Of a stretch of 64,000 bases of DNA, positions 31,747 through 41,320 are shown piece after piece; positions within the stretch are counted from its first letter, which is position 1, and the number at the start of each line of letters is the position of its first letter. Location of the stretch: NCBI RefSeq assembly GCF_028751195.1, contig NZ_CP066784.1:434001-498000 (forward strand). The letters are read 5' to 3'. The stretch is from Alicyclobacillus sp. ALC3. GTDB taxonomy: Bacteria > Bacillota > Bacilli > Alicyclobacillales > Alicyclobacillaceae. A program made the translations under genes and the position numbers. The notes below the pieces were generated by a model. That model saw nothing but the letters and a program-made list of their open reading frames with translations, was not told the origin of the DNA and made no database searches.

Positions 31747-34557
31747 TCACTTACTCCACGCCTCTTCAAACAGCTGTTGCTGAGTGGCCTCGTGTAAGTC
31801 CGGAAATCCTTCGGCTGGGCTCGATCGTTCGGGTCGACCCAAGTAGCGCAGCGAAACGCTTGCCGGCAGCATGGCCCGGATGCGCGGCGCCATGTATGTC
31901 CAGGCACCCATGTTCCGCGGTTCCTCTTGCAGCCATACGACTTCGCGGACATTCGGCAACTCTTCCAGCACCTGCTTTAGGTCGTTGTTCGGGAATGGGT
32001 AGAGCTGCTCCACCCGGGTCATTGCCAGCCAAGGTGGGAGTCCACTCGCTGCTGCCGCTGCCGCGAAGTCCACTGCCACCTTGCCCGAAGCGAGCACCAG
32101 CCTCTCGACACTGTCGCCACCCGCGTGATCGAATAACACCGGTTGAAACCGCCCCTCCACCAAGTCGCGTACCGTAGATACTGCTCTCGGGTTGCGTAAG
32201 AGACTCTTCGGAGTCATCACGATGAGCGGCCTCGGGTCAACGCATAGCTGCTTCGCTTGCTGACGCAGGAGGTGGAAATACTGCGCTGCGGTCGACGGGT
32301 TCACGACACGCCAGTTTCCATCTGCGGACAGTTGTAAGTAGCGCTCAAGCCGCGCGCTTGAATGTTCCGGTCCCTGCCCCTCGTACCCATGTGGGAGCAG
32401 CAGGACGAGGCCTGACGCCTGTGCCCATTTCGCGCGGCCGGAACTGAGGAACTGGTCGATCAACACCTGTGCCACGTTCGCGAAATCGCCAAATTGAGCT
32501 TCCCACATCACTAAGGTATCGGGAGCCAATGTGTTGTAGCCGTACTCGAATCCCAGTACAGCCGTTTCTGAGAGCGGGCTGTTGTGGATTTCAAATGTTC
32601 CGCGTGCGTCTGGCAAGTGCTGCAGCGGACAGTACGTCGACCCCGTCTCTGTGTCGTGCAACACGAGGTGGCGATGGCCAAACGTACCGCGTTCCGTATC
32701 TTGTCCAGTCATGCGGATTGCGGTCCCATCCGTCAAGATTGATGCAAGCGCGAGCGCTTCGGCATCCGCCCATTCGACTTTACCGTCTTTGTGCAGGGCG
32801 GTCCGGCGCCGCTCTAGAATCCGGGCCAACTTCGGGTACAGCGAAAATCCAGGTGGGCTCGCGAGTAGCCCTTGATGTAACGCCTCCAGCTTTGCCTGCG
32901 GTACGCCCGTCGCAAAGGTCCGCGCGACCTCACCCTGTGGTATCGACGGCGCTTGGTCCGGGCGCTTGTCGGACCGGACTTCGCGTAGCGCAGTCTGTAG
33001 GCGGTCACGCACGACCTCCACTTGTCGCGTGACCTCCTCTCGGGATACAACTCCGGACGACAGCAGCGCCTTCGCCATCTGGGTGCGCACCGACTCGTGG
33101 CCAGTCACCACACTGTACATCTGAGGTTGGGTACTGACCGGGTCGTCCATCTCGTTATGCCCCCAGCGACGGTAGCCAATGAGGTCGATTAGGAAGTCTT
33201 TGTGAAACCGCTGGCGGTAGGCGTGAGCCAATCGCACGACCGCAATGCATGCTTCCGAGTCGTCGGCGTTGACGTGGACAATCGGGATCTCAAAACCTTT
33301 GGCCAAGTCACTGGCATAACGCGTCGAGCGTCCCTGTCCGACATCCGCGGTAAAGCCAATCTGGTTGTTCGCAATGATGTGGACCGTCCCACCCGTTTCG
33401 TAACCAACTAGGCGTGACAGGTTCAGTGTCTCCGCTACAACGCCCTCACCTGGGAAAGCTGCGTCACCGTGAATGAGCACGGCCAGCGAATGGTCTGGGT
33501 CGCGTGTCGGACACCCCCCATTCGACCGTTTGTCTTGCGTGGCTCGCACGTAGCCTTCGACCACCGGGTTGACAAACTCCAGGTGGCTTGGGTTATTCGC
33601 CAACACAAGTTGAACCTGCCGAACGTCACCTTCGGCTCGCTCGACGCTAGCGCCGAGGTGGTACTTGACGTCGCCTGTCCACCCATGGCTGATCCCGACC
33701 GACCCCTCAGATGGCACCAAGTCCGGGTTTGGCGCCGAATGAAACTCCGACAGGATGTTCCGATACGGTTTGCCAAGGATGTGCGCGAGGACGTTCAGTC
33801 GTCCGCGGTGGGCCATCCCCATCATGACGTGCCTGGCGCCAGACTGTGCTGCAGAGCGAATCAGGGTGTCGAGCATGGGCACCAGCATGTCCACGCCTTC
33901 AATGGAAAATCGCTTTTGCCCGGCGAACGCTTTGTGCAGGAACTGCTCAAACTCCTCGACTTCGATCAGGCGAAGGAGCGTTTCCTTTCGTTCTTCGGCT
34001 CTGCGAGGATTACGGAACTCGCGTGCTTCCACCGTCTGGGTCAGCCACTGCCGCTCCTCATCGTCGTCGATGTGCGAGAACTCAAAACCGATGGTACCGG
34101 TATAAACCTGCTTGAGCCATTGGTACGCTTCGAGCGCCGTCGATACGTGTTCCGGCGCGTCTGAGCAAACCCACCAAGCCGGCATCTGTGCGAGCTGCGC
34201 TTCATGGAGCTCGTGCGCGGCGGGATAGACGACAGCAGGGTCCGCAGCGTCCGCTGCAATCGGATTGACGTCGGCGACCACATGACCGTGCTCACGCAAG
34301 TTACTGACATATTGCTGAGCTAAGTGAATTTGTTTTACTTCATCGTTATCTACCAGCCATGCGTCGTCTTCCACAGGAAGCGTTCGCGTCCTTACGGAGG
34401 GTGGTGCTCCGTTTTCTTCAAACCACTTCCTTGTCTCTTCATCTACGCTCTCCGGGTGCTCGAGGAAACGCTCATACAGTTCCTCTACGTACGCTGCGTT
34501 GACGTCTGACAACCCTTCCCTTGTGTCGAAAACGTCTGGTGCTCTCCCGACAGCCAT
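31747..34557 (-). CDS. odhA: 2-Oxoglutarate dehydrogenase E1
   Basis: A 936-residue thiamine-diphosphate E1 of the 2-oxoglutarate dehydrogenase complex. Typical blocks are MGMAHRGRLNVL, IHGDAAFPGEGVVAETLNLS (the GDG-like ThDP site), NNQIGFT, and GHNEMDDP. It decarboxylates 2-oxoglutarate and succinylates the E2 lipoyl group. The ATG at 34557 follows AGGGGGCG. The upstream region carries a Crp/Fnr-type site with a correctly placed -10, so the TCA step is likely tied to that regulator. Confidence 0.95.
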   Translation of the reverse strand: MAVGRAPDVFDTREGLSDVNAAYVEELYERFLEHPESVDEETRKWFEENGAPPSVRTRTLPVEDDAWLVDNDEVKQIHLAQQYVSNLREHGHVVADVNPIAADAADPAVVYPAAHELHEAQLAQMPAWWVCSDAPEHVSTALEAYQWLKQVYTGTIGFEFSHIDDDEERQWLTQTVEAREFRNPRRAEERKETLLRLIEVEEFEQFLHKAFAGQKRFSIEGVDMLVPMLDTLIRSAAQSGARHVMMGMAHRGRLNVLAHILGKPYRNILSEFHSAPNPDLVPSEGSVGISHGWTGDVKYHLGASVERAEGDVRQVQLVLANNPSHLEFVNPVVEGYVRATQDKRSNGGCPTRDPDHSLAVLIHGDAAFPGEGVVAETLNLSRLVGYETGGTVHIIANNQIGFTADVGQGRSTRYASDLAKGFEIPIVHVNADDSEACIAVVRLAHAYRQRFHKDFLIDLIGYRRWGHNEMDDPVSTQPQMYSVVTGHESVRTQMAKALLSSGVVSREEVTRQVEVVRDRLQTALREVRSDKRPDQAPSIPQGEVARTFATGVPQAKLEALHQGLLASPPGFSLYPKLARILERRRTALHKDGKVEWADAEALALASILTDGTAIRMTGQDTERGTFGHRHLVLHDTETGSTYCPLQHLPDARGTFEIHNSPLSETAVLGFEYGYNTLAPDTLVMWEAQFGDFANVAQVLIDQFLSSGRAKWAQASGLVLLLPHGYEGQGPEHSSARLERYLQLSADGNWRVVNPSTAAQYFHLLRQQAKQLCVDPRPLIVMTPKSLLRNPRAVSTVRDLVEGRFQPVLFDHAGGDSVERLVLASGKVAVDFAAAAAASGLPPWLAMTRVEQLYPFPNNDLKQVLEELPNVREVVWLQEEPRNMGAWTYMAPRIRAMLPASVSLRYLGRPERSSPAEGFPDLHEATQQQLFEEAWSK

Positions 34558-34665
34558 GTGCTACGCCCCCTAGGAAGCAAACTCGCGAGGTCCCTCGTTG
34601 CCCGATGGACCGAGTCAACCGCACTCACCATTCACGCACGGCATCCTTCCTATCTTCCTGAATTG

Positions 34666-34709
34666 AGCGTAGTGTGATACATCAGAGTCGTCTGTGCGTC
34701 AGGTCACAG
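34666..34709 (-). promoter_or_regulatory. Crp/Fnr-type site and -10 facing odhA
   Basis: TGTGCGTCAGGTCACA lies at 34694-34709. On the minus strand TACGCT (34666-34671) is centred 33 bp away, the same hexamer as in the ric and ferredoxin promoters. It should control odhAB. Confidence 0.6.
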
Positions 34710-34853
34710 TACAGCCAAGTTCTTCGTCACGGCTTGCGCTTCATTGACTGTATCCCGAAGCTGCCGACCGGTCCGTGGCAAGACGCGCTTATCGAAAATA
34801 TTGGATATCGATGCTTCGAACATGACACAAACGTCCTCGAATAGAGTACCCGT

Positions 34854-34896
34854 TGTGCGAACGATCACAGGGTGTCAGACGTGGTTGTGGCATTCT
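34854..34896 (+). promoter_or_regulatory. Crp/Fnr-type site and -10 for paralogue C
   Basis: TGTGCGAACGATCACA lies at 34854-34869, and CATTCT at 34891-34896 is centred 32 bp away. It leads into the 12-TM gene at 34932. The rest of the 34,558-34,931 gap holds no gene that I can see. Confidence 0.6.
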
Positions 34897-34931
34897 GGAT
34901 ACATCAAGGCCCGTATGGGCTACTTGGGTGA

Positions 34932-36221
34932 GTGATAACAGTGACGACCTCCACGGGTACGAAAAAGCGATTATCCCCGTCTGTGTACTACTTGTTGATT
35001 GGCACGGCGGTGGGCTGGCCTAGTCTTCTCGGTGTGTCTCGCCTGTTGCCCCTGTGGCAGCAGGGCAGGAGCGGAACACCTGATTCCCTGGCAGCTATCC
35101 ATCTCCTCGTTCTCGGGTCAATGCTCACGGTGGCATGGGGTGTGCTCTATCAGATAGTACCGATTGCATTTCAGGCCCCGCCCGTCCCGCGACACTTGTT
35201 GTACTGGCATCTGCCGCTGCACCTGCTGTCTGTAGTCGGTATGGTCATCGGTTTTTTAACGAGCCAATTTCTGGTTGTCGGCAGCTTCGGCAGCCTGCTC
35301 TTTTGTAGCGCAACCGGGTTCTTCGTGTTTGCCTTCAAAAGCTACCGCCGCGCCCGAAACAAGACCGCAGTGCACAGAGCGCTGATATTTCCGCTCGCTG
35401 CTCTCGGACTAGTCATGCTCATCGGCATCGATCAAGCTCTGCTTCCTGCAAGCGTCAGCAGTTCTCTGTTGCTAACTCATGTTCTTCTCGGCGGGATGGC
35501 ATTTTGGGGCACTTTGGTGTTGGTCCTGTCCTACAAACTGGTGCCCATGTTTTCGCTCAGCCACGGGTACACAGTCAGTATTTGGCGGACGGTGTCCCTG
35601 TACGCTGCTGGCGTTTTGCTGTGGATTCTCTCTTCGTGGATCCCGTCTTACAGCGTTCACCGTGTTGGCACCGCGGTCGCTTTCATGCTCGTCGCTGCAG
35701 GCAGTTTGCTGTACGTAGTCGACATGATGACGATTGTTCGCGCGAGGAAGCGCAAACGTATCGTCTTACCGATGTTCGACGCCTTTCTTGCGATGCTTTT
35801 GCTCGTATTTGGTCAACTTGGCACCGTTGTGTCGAGTTTCTTTCACCTGACAACCGGCCTCTTCGCCAGCGTGTTCTTGTTCGTGTTTGGAGGTCTCCTC
35901 GCACTGATGTTGTCCTACATGCAGAAGATGGTCCCGTTTCTCTGGTTTGAGTACCGCTTCAGCAAGCGTCCCGAGCGCAAAACAGCGCCTCTGATTGACG
36001 ACATGGTGGCAAAGACCCCAGCTCAGTCCGGCATGTTGATCTACTATCTTGGCGTATTCACTGGCGTTGTCGCGCTGTTCACTGCAAACGGGTCAGGACT
36101 CGTGACACTCTCTTGGTGCAGTGGCGTCGCAATGACCACAGGCAGTGCGCTCGTTTTCTTCGCTCTTCGCCACGTGCTGACAATCGGCGGTATCAGGCCC
36201 TCGGATGGGCCCACTGAATGA
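34932..36221 (+). CDS. 12-TM NnrS / heme-copper subunit I-like membrane protein (paralogue C)
   Basis: A 429-residue, about 12-TM protein clearly related to the one at 7.0-8.4 kb. The shared motifs are IHLLVLGSMLTVAWGVLYQI, LLLTHVLLGGMAF, YKLVPMFSLSHG and YMQKMVPFLWFEYRFSK. Conserved His residues in helices suggest heme or copper binding, and no known oxidase fits its length. It is a single gene under a Crp/Fnr-type site. The start could be the GTG at 34932 or the GTG three codons later, which is better spaced from GGTGAG. Confidence 0.6.
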   Translation: MITVTTSTGTKKRLSPSVYYLLIGTAVGWPSLLGVSRLLPLWQQGRSGTPDSLAAIHLLVLGSMLTVAWGVLYQIVPIAFQAPPVPRHLLYWHLPLHLLSVVGMVIGFLTSQFLVVGSFGSLLFCSATGFFVFAFKSYRRARNKTAVHRALIFPLAALGLVMLIGIDQALLPASVSSSLLLTHVLLGGMAFWGTLVLVLSYKLVPMFSLSHGYTVSIWRTVSLYAAGVLLWILSSWIPSYSVHRVGTAVAFMLVAAGSLLYVVDMMTIVRARKRKRIVLPMFDAFLAMLLLVFGQLGTVVSSFFHLTTGLFASVFLFVFGGLLALMLSYMQKMVPFLWFEYRFSKRPERKTAPLIDDMVAKTPAQSGMLIYYLGVFTGVVALFTANGSGLVTLSWCSGVAMTTGSALVFFALRHVLTIGGIRPSDGPTE

Positions 36222-36384
36222 CATCGTTGCTGGTTCCCAAAGAACGCCGTATGAACAAAGCTCGACAGTTTGCGACCTTGGTCGAAAGAAGTCGTTTATT
36301 CCTATATAGGATATTGATTTTATATTCAGGCAATGATACCAATAGATTAAAAGATTGCCCTTTGCTGCAGGAAGGGGAGAATAG

Positions 36385-38400
36385 GTGGCACACCGTACGC
36401 ACACTTCCAAGCACTTCTGGCGGTCTCCTTCATTTCCGAGAATTGCGCTTATCTACATAGTTGGCGGAGTCTTGTGGCTGGTCATATCGACGGCCGTCTG
36501 GGGCATTGCCCGCCACCCACGCTACGTTGGGATACTGAAGACGCTGTATTTTGTCGGCAGTATTTTTCTCCTCTACGCATTCATGCGGCGGGAACGCACA
36601 TATTACGAGAGTAGAGAAGAGTACTCACTCCTCGTAGAGAATATGCTCGAGCCAGTACTTATCCACCAAGACGGTATTGTGGTCAGTGCCAACACGTCTG
36701 CTCTCCAGTTCTTTGAGGCCGAAACCTCCAACGAGTTGCTTGGCATCCCCATCATGAATGTGGTCGACAACAATTACCAACAAATCGTGACCGACCGCAT
36801 CGAGACCCTGTACAGGGGTAAGTCGACGAAGCTACAAGAGGAACAGTTAGTCACCCTACGCGGCAACACTAGAGATATAGAGATTGCTGGTGTCAGCATC
36901 ACTTTTCACAGGAAACCCGCCGTACTGGTCATCTTTCGCGACATCACAGCGCGAAAACAGGCTGCGGCTGCGATTGAGGACCGTGAACGCAGACTGCGGA
37001 CGTTGATTGACGCACTGCCGGACCACATCTGTTTCATCGATAACGAAGGGCGCTGGATTGAAGCGAATAACTCCCTGCTTCACGCAGTCGGACTACAAAA
37101 CCAGTCGTTTCGCAGCAAAACAGCCGAGCAACTCGCTGGCCTTTGTGCGCCAATCTACCGCAAAGAGTTTCTTGATAATTCCTTGTACACCGAAGCCACT
37201 TACAAACACGGGAATCACTTCACCTACGAGTACATGCTTCCAGATGGCACGCCAGCAGCCAGTGACATCTCGCGCGTACCTGTCCAAGCCGCTGATGGGA
37301 CGAATATGGGACTAGTCGTGATTTCCAGGGATGTCACCGACCAGCGACTCGCAGTCCGACGACTCGCGGAAAGCGAGCAGCGCTACCGCTCCCTGTTTGA
37401 GAATGACAGCGATATGGTCGTGTCGCTTGATCGAACCGGCGTCATCGTGTCTGCCAATCCTGCTGCACAGGCCATTCTCGGCTACACAGTCAATGAGTTG
37501 ATCGGGTTAAAGCCGCGTGATCTCCTTTTGCCGGAATACCAACCTGAAGCATACGCGCGCTATGTAGGGGTCTTGGAGGGAAACCCGCAGACTGCACTGA
37601 TTCAGTTGCGGCGAAAAGACGGGCGAATCATCGATGTTGAAGAGAAACAGATCCCGATTCGCGAGAACAACAAGGTGTCTGGGTTCTTCTGTATTGCCCG
37701 GGACATTACAGCCCAGAAGCAAACGGAGGAGTTAATCATCCGTTCCGAGCGTCTCTCCGCGGTCGGACAAATGGCCGCCGGCGTTGCTCATGAGATCCGC
37801 AACCCGCTCGCCGTCCTCAAAGGCTTTGTCCAACTCATGCAGACATCGCCAGAAAAGACAGACTTCTACCTGGAGATTATGAAAAGTGAGTTTGACCGCA
37901 TTGAGTCAATCGTCAATGAAATGTTAGTCTTTGCGAAGCCGACCAAACGCGACCTTGAACTCTGTGACGGTGCACAACTCGTGAAGGAGGTGGTCACCCT
38001 GATGACCCCCGAGGCAAACCTCCGAAATATCACGATGTCTCAATCGATTGCAAGCGGCCGCTACAACTTGCACTGTGAAAAAAACCAGATCAAGCAGGTG
38101 CTAGTCAACATCGTCAAAAACGCGATCGAGGCGATGACAACGGGCGGCGACATCGCCATCTGCATCGCTGCCACAACAGAGAACAAAGTTTCCATCGTTG
38201 TGCGCGACAATGGGCCGGGTATACCCGAACAGCGCATGGCGCACATCGGCGAACCGTTCTACACAACCAAGGAGACCGGGACAGGCCTCGGATTGACGGT
38301 CAGCCGAAAGATTATTGAGGCCCACAAAGGCTTACTGCACATTCACAGTCAGGTCGGCTTAGGTACTGAAGTAGAAGTGGTGCTCCCGAAGACGATTTAA
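36385..38400 (+). CDS. Membrane-bound multi-PAS sensor histidine kinase
   Basis: A 671-residue kinase. Two N-terminal membrane helices (about 15-70) are followed by three PAS domains (about 75-190, 195-320, 330-450), a HisKA domain with the phospho-acceptor His in GVAHEIRNPLAVL (about 469), and an HATPase domain with VNIVKNAIEAM, DNGPGIP and GTGLGL. No response regulator gene is adjacent, and the HEIRNPL-x-x-x-KGF box resembles sporulation phosphorelay kinases (KinA-E type), so an orphan phosphorelay kinase is likely. The GTG start follows AGGGGAG. Its stop overlaps that of cobQ. Confidence 0.9.
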   Translation: MAHRTHTSKHFWRSPSFPRIALIYIVGGVLWLVISTAVWGIARHPRYVGILKTLYFVGSIFLLYAFMRRERTYYESREEYSLLVENMLEPVLIHQDGIVVSANTSALQFFEAETSNELLGIPIMNVVDNNYQQIVTDRIETLYRGKSTKLQEEQLVTLRGNTRDIEIAGVSITFHRKPAVLVIFRDITARKQAAAAIEDRERRLRTLIDALPDHICFIDNEGRWIEANNSLLHAVGLQNQSFRSKTAEQLAGLCAPIYRKEFLDNSLYTEATYKHGNHFTYEYMLPDGTPAASDISRVPVQAADGTNMGLVVISRDVTDQRLAVRRLAESEQRYRSLFENDSDMVVSLDRTGVIVSANPAAQAILGYTVNELIGLKPRDLLLPEYQPEAYARYVGVLEGNPQTALIQLRRKDGRIIDVEEKQIPIRENNKVSGFFCIARDITAQKQTEELIIRSERLSAVGQMAAGVAHEIRNPLAVLKGFVQLMQTSPEKTDFYLEIMKSEFDRIESIVNEMLVFAKPTKRDLELCDGAQLVKEVVTLMTPEANLRNITMSQSIASGRYNLHCEKNQIKQVLVNIVKNAIEAMTTGGDIAICIAATTENKVSIVVRDNGPGIPEQRMAHIGEPFYTTKETGTGLGLTVSRKIIEAHKGLLHIHSQVGLGTEVEVVLPKTI

Positions 38401-39920
38401 TCCCCCCCGAAGACAACGTTGTACAATTGGTCCATGCGTAGGTGAGTGCGGACCGTGGTGGCGAGTCGGTCGAAAGTCTCCGCTTGGCGCGCGCGAGAAT
38501 CCTGCGCTGTCTGAAGCGGTAACCCCTTTTCACGGCGCAACACGTTTAACCAGGCAACGCGGAACGCGTCGTTATGCAGGACACCGTGCAAGTAAGTTCC
38601 AATCACTTTGCCATCCGCCGAAACACAACCTTCTTCAACAGGAGACGCTACATTTCCGCTGTCGTAGACCGGGCGAGTGAACGCAAGTGGCGTCTGCTGG
38701 CTGTGAAACTGCGTCGTCCCCATGTGAATTTCATAGCCTTCGACCGGTATGCCCTCGAATGCACCGGCAAAGTTGCCCTGAACAAGCTTCGTATACTTGT
38801 CCGCTTGAATGGTTGTCGTCGCGTCAAAAACGCCAAGCCCAGCACCAGAGTCGAGTTCGGATTCGAGGTGCAGTGGGTCAACCACGCGAGTGCCGAGCAT
38901 TTGAAAACCGCCGCAGATGCCAAGCAGACACGAGCCTCGCTCAACAGCCCGCAAAACCGCTTCACTCCAACCGTTCTTGTGCAGCCAATCGAGGTCGAGC
39001 AGTGTACTCTTCGTGCCGGGCAGAACCACCACGTCAGCATCAGCGAGGTCGTCCGGTTGATCACAGAAGTAGGCGTGCACGTCAGGTTCGAGGAACAGCG
39101 GGTCGATGTCCGTAAAGTTGGCGATGTGTGGTAACCGCACGACCGCTGCCGCGATGCTACCCTCTATCCGTGGCTTGCCGTGATAGCGCTCGGACGAGAG
39201 ACTGACGGAGTCTTCCTCATCAATCCCTAGGTTCTGTAGATAAGGAAGGACGCCGAGTACAGGCGTGCCAGTGTAGGATTCGAGCCATGTCCGTCCTGCT
39301 TCGAACAGCGAAGGGTCACCTCGGAATTTGTTGACAACGATTCCCTTGACCAACGCTCGCTCCTTGGGCGCAAGCAGTTGCAGTGTTCCCACCACCGATG
39401 CGAATACCCCGCCCCGGTCGATATCTGCAACCAGAATGACGCAGGCATCTGCCATGCAAGCGGTTTTCATGTTGGCGATATCCCGAGCCTTGAGATTCAT
39501 TTCAACAGGGCTGCCTGCTCCCTCAATGACAACGACTTCATAGCGCTCTGCGAGATACCGATAACTCTCTGTGACCGCTTGCCAGAGCTCATTTTTTTCG
39601 TCATAAAAATAGTCTTTGGCGGAGCGCGTGCCCACTGGCCGCCCCTGCAACACAACCTGACTCTTCATGTCCCCCGTTGGCTTCAACAAAACCGGATTCA
39701 TGTGTTCACTCGGCAGGATACCACACGCCTCTGCCTGAACCGCTTGAGCCCGACCAATTTCTCGCCCCGACGGCGTGACGGCCGAATTCAAAGACATGTT
39801 TTGCGCCTTGAAGGGGGCAACTCTATACCCGTCTTGGGTCAAAATCCGACACAGCGCCGTTGCGACGATGCTCTTCCCAACATTGGACGCAGTCCCCACT
39901 ACCATGATGCTGCGAGTCAT
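38397..39920 (-). CDS. cobQ: Cobyric acid synthase
   Basis: A 507-residue enzyme that amidates adenosylcobyrinic a,c-diamide at four positions to give adenosylcobyric acid. The N-terminal ATPase part has MVVGTASNVGKSIVATAL and PFKAQNMSLNSAVT. The C-terminal glutaminase part has LLGICGGFQMLG (nucleophile Cys) and GTYLHGVLHND. The ATG at 39920 follows AGGAGGGG. No other cobalamin gene lies nearby, so it is an orphan copy or a salvage enzyme. Its stop codon overlaps that of the convergent kinase. Confidence 0.95.
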   Translation of the reverse strand: MTRSIMVVGTASNVGKSIVATALCRILTQDGYRVAPFKAQNMSLNSAVTPSGREIGRAQAVQAEACGILPSEHMNPVLLKPTGDMKSQVVLQGRPVGTRSAKDYFYDEKNELWQAVTESYRYLAERYEVVVIEGAGSPVEMNLKARDIANMKTACMADACVILVADIDRGGVFASVVGTLQLLAPKERALVKGIVVNKFRGDPSLFEAGRTWLESYTGTPVLGVLPYLQNLGIDEEDSVSLSSERYHGKPRIEGSIAAAVVRLPHIANFTDIDPLFLEPDVHAYFCDQPDDLADADVVVLPGTKSTLLDLDWLHKNGWSEAVLRAVERGSCLLGICGGFQMLGTRVVDPLHLESELDSGAGLGVFDATTTIQADKYTKLVQGNFAGAFEGIPVEGYEIHMGTTQFHSQQTPLAFTRPVYDSGNVASPVEEGCVSADGKVIGTYLHGVLHNDAFRVAWLNVLRREKGLPLQTAQDSRARQAETFDRLATTVRTHLRMDQLYNVVFGGD

Positions 39921-40095
39921 CTGTTCTTCCCCTCCTCGCCCGGCCAACCCGGCTCTTAGCCAACCACACAAGCTCAAGTCGATCATACACGCAACTCCAT
40001 TTGTTTTATAATGAACTCGTATACTGACAGTTGCTATCTTTCGAATTGTTTGTCAGAGTCCAGATATACGCGCAATGCCATGGAGGTCGCGCTCG

Positions 40096-41304
40096 ATGTA
40101 TGATTTCATAGTCGTCGGCGGAGGCATCGTTGGGCTCAGCACTGCGAATGCTCTGTCTGACCAATACCCGCACGCCAAAGTGTTGGTGATTGAAAAGGAA
40201 AGTTCCTGGGCTGAACACCAAACTGGACACAACAGCGGTGTCATTCACTCAGGTATTTACTATCAGCCAGGGAGTTTGAAGGCTGTTTTGGCCCGCCAAG
40301 GCAACCTTGCCATGGTGGAGTTCTGCGAAGCAAATAACATCGAGCACGAGGTCTGCGGAAAGGTGATCGTTGCAACTGATGAGGCAGAAGTGCAGCGCAT
40401 GGAGGATTTGTACGAGCGCGGACTTCAAAACGGACTACCAGTGCGCAGAATCGACGCGGATGAACTGAAAGAGTTTGAGCCTCACGTCGCAGGCCTCGCG
40501 GCACTCCATGTGCCAGTCACCGGGATCGTAAACTACCGACAAGTGTGTGCCGTGCTCGCTGAGCGCGTTCAGGCTAGGGGCGAAACAAAACTCCAGACAA
40601 CCGTGCAGAACATCGTGGATACGGCCAGTGGCGTGGTGGTTGAAACCACGCGCGGAACGTTCCATGGCAAGTTCCTGGTCAACTGTGGAGGACTACAGAG
40701 TGATCGACTGGCAACCATTGCGAAGGTCAAAACCGACGTCAAGATCGTCCCATTTCGCGGTGAGTATTACGAACTGAAGCCAGAAAAGCGGTACCTTGTG
40801 AAAAACCTCATCTACCCCGTTCCGAACCCTGCGTTCCCGTTCCTTGGCGTCCATTTTACACGAATGATTGGCGGTCACGTCGAAGCCGGTCCAAACGCAG
40901 TCCTCAGCTTCAAGCGCGAGGGCTACACAAAGAGCGACTTTGACCTGAAGGACTTCAGCGAAGTAATGCTCTACTCGGGGTTCTGGAGAATGGCTTCCCG
41001 GTACTGGAAAGACGGGCTTGCGGAGATGGTACGGTCGTACAGCAAAGCCGCGTTTGTGAAGAGTTTGCAGCGTTTGGTTCCGGAAATTAAAGCCGACGAC
41101 CTCGAGCCCGCTCCCGCAGGGGTACGCGCGCAAGCCCTTAAACCGGACGGCAGCATGGTCGACGACTTCTTTATCATTCGCGGGACACGGACGCTGCACG
41201 TCTGCAATGCGCCGTCTCCAGCTGCCACGGCGTCACTCAAAATTGGCGAGTACATTGTAGGCCAAATCGAAGGCCTGGTGGAAGGACTCCGCATCGTCGG
41301 CTGA
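40096..41304 (+). CDS. lhgO: L-2-hydroxyglutarate oxidase
   Basis: A 402-residue FAD-dependent oxidase of the DAO family. The dinucleotide fold begins FIVVGGGIVGLSTA, with HNSGVIHSGIYYQPGS (the FAD-contact motif of LhgO) and YEVCG-type middle strands. The C-terminal SPAATASLKIGEYI block fits LhgO/YgaF. It oxidises L-2-hydroxyglutarate to 2-oxoglutarate, passing electrons to oxygen or quinone. The ATG at 40096 follows TGGAGGT. It faces the catabolic island but is transcribed separately. Confidence 0.9.
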   Translation: MYDFIVVGGGIVGLSTANALSDQYPHAKVLVIEKESSWAEHQTGHNSGVIHSGIYYQPGSLKAVLARQGNLAMVEFCEANNIEHEVCGKVIVATDEAEVQRMEDLYERGLQNGLPVRRIDADELKEFEPHVAGLAALHVPVTGIVNYRQVCAVLAERVQARGETKLQTTVQNIVDTASGVVVETTRGTFHGKFLVNCGGLQSDRLATIAKVKTDVKIVPFRGEYYELKPEKRYLVKNLIYPVPNPAFPFLGVHFTRMIGGHVEAGPNAVLSFKREGYTKSDFDLKDFSEVMLYSGFWRMASRYWKDGLAEMVRSYSKAAFVKSLQRLVPEIKADDLEPAPAGVRAQALKPDGSMVDDFFIIRGTRTLHVCNAPSPAATASLKIGEYIVGQIEGLVEGLRIVG

Positions 41305-41320
41305 CGAACCGTAAGGTGAA

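Noticed and set aside
39921..40095. Cobalamin riboswitch before cobQ
   Set aside because: The intergenic region is too short and no B12 box was seen.
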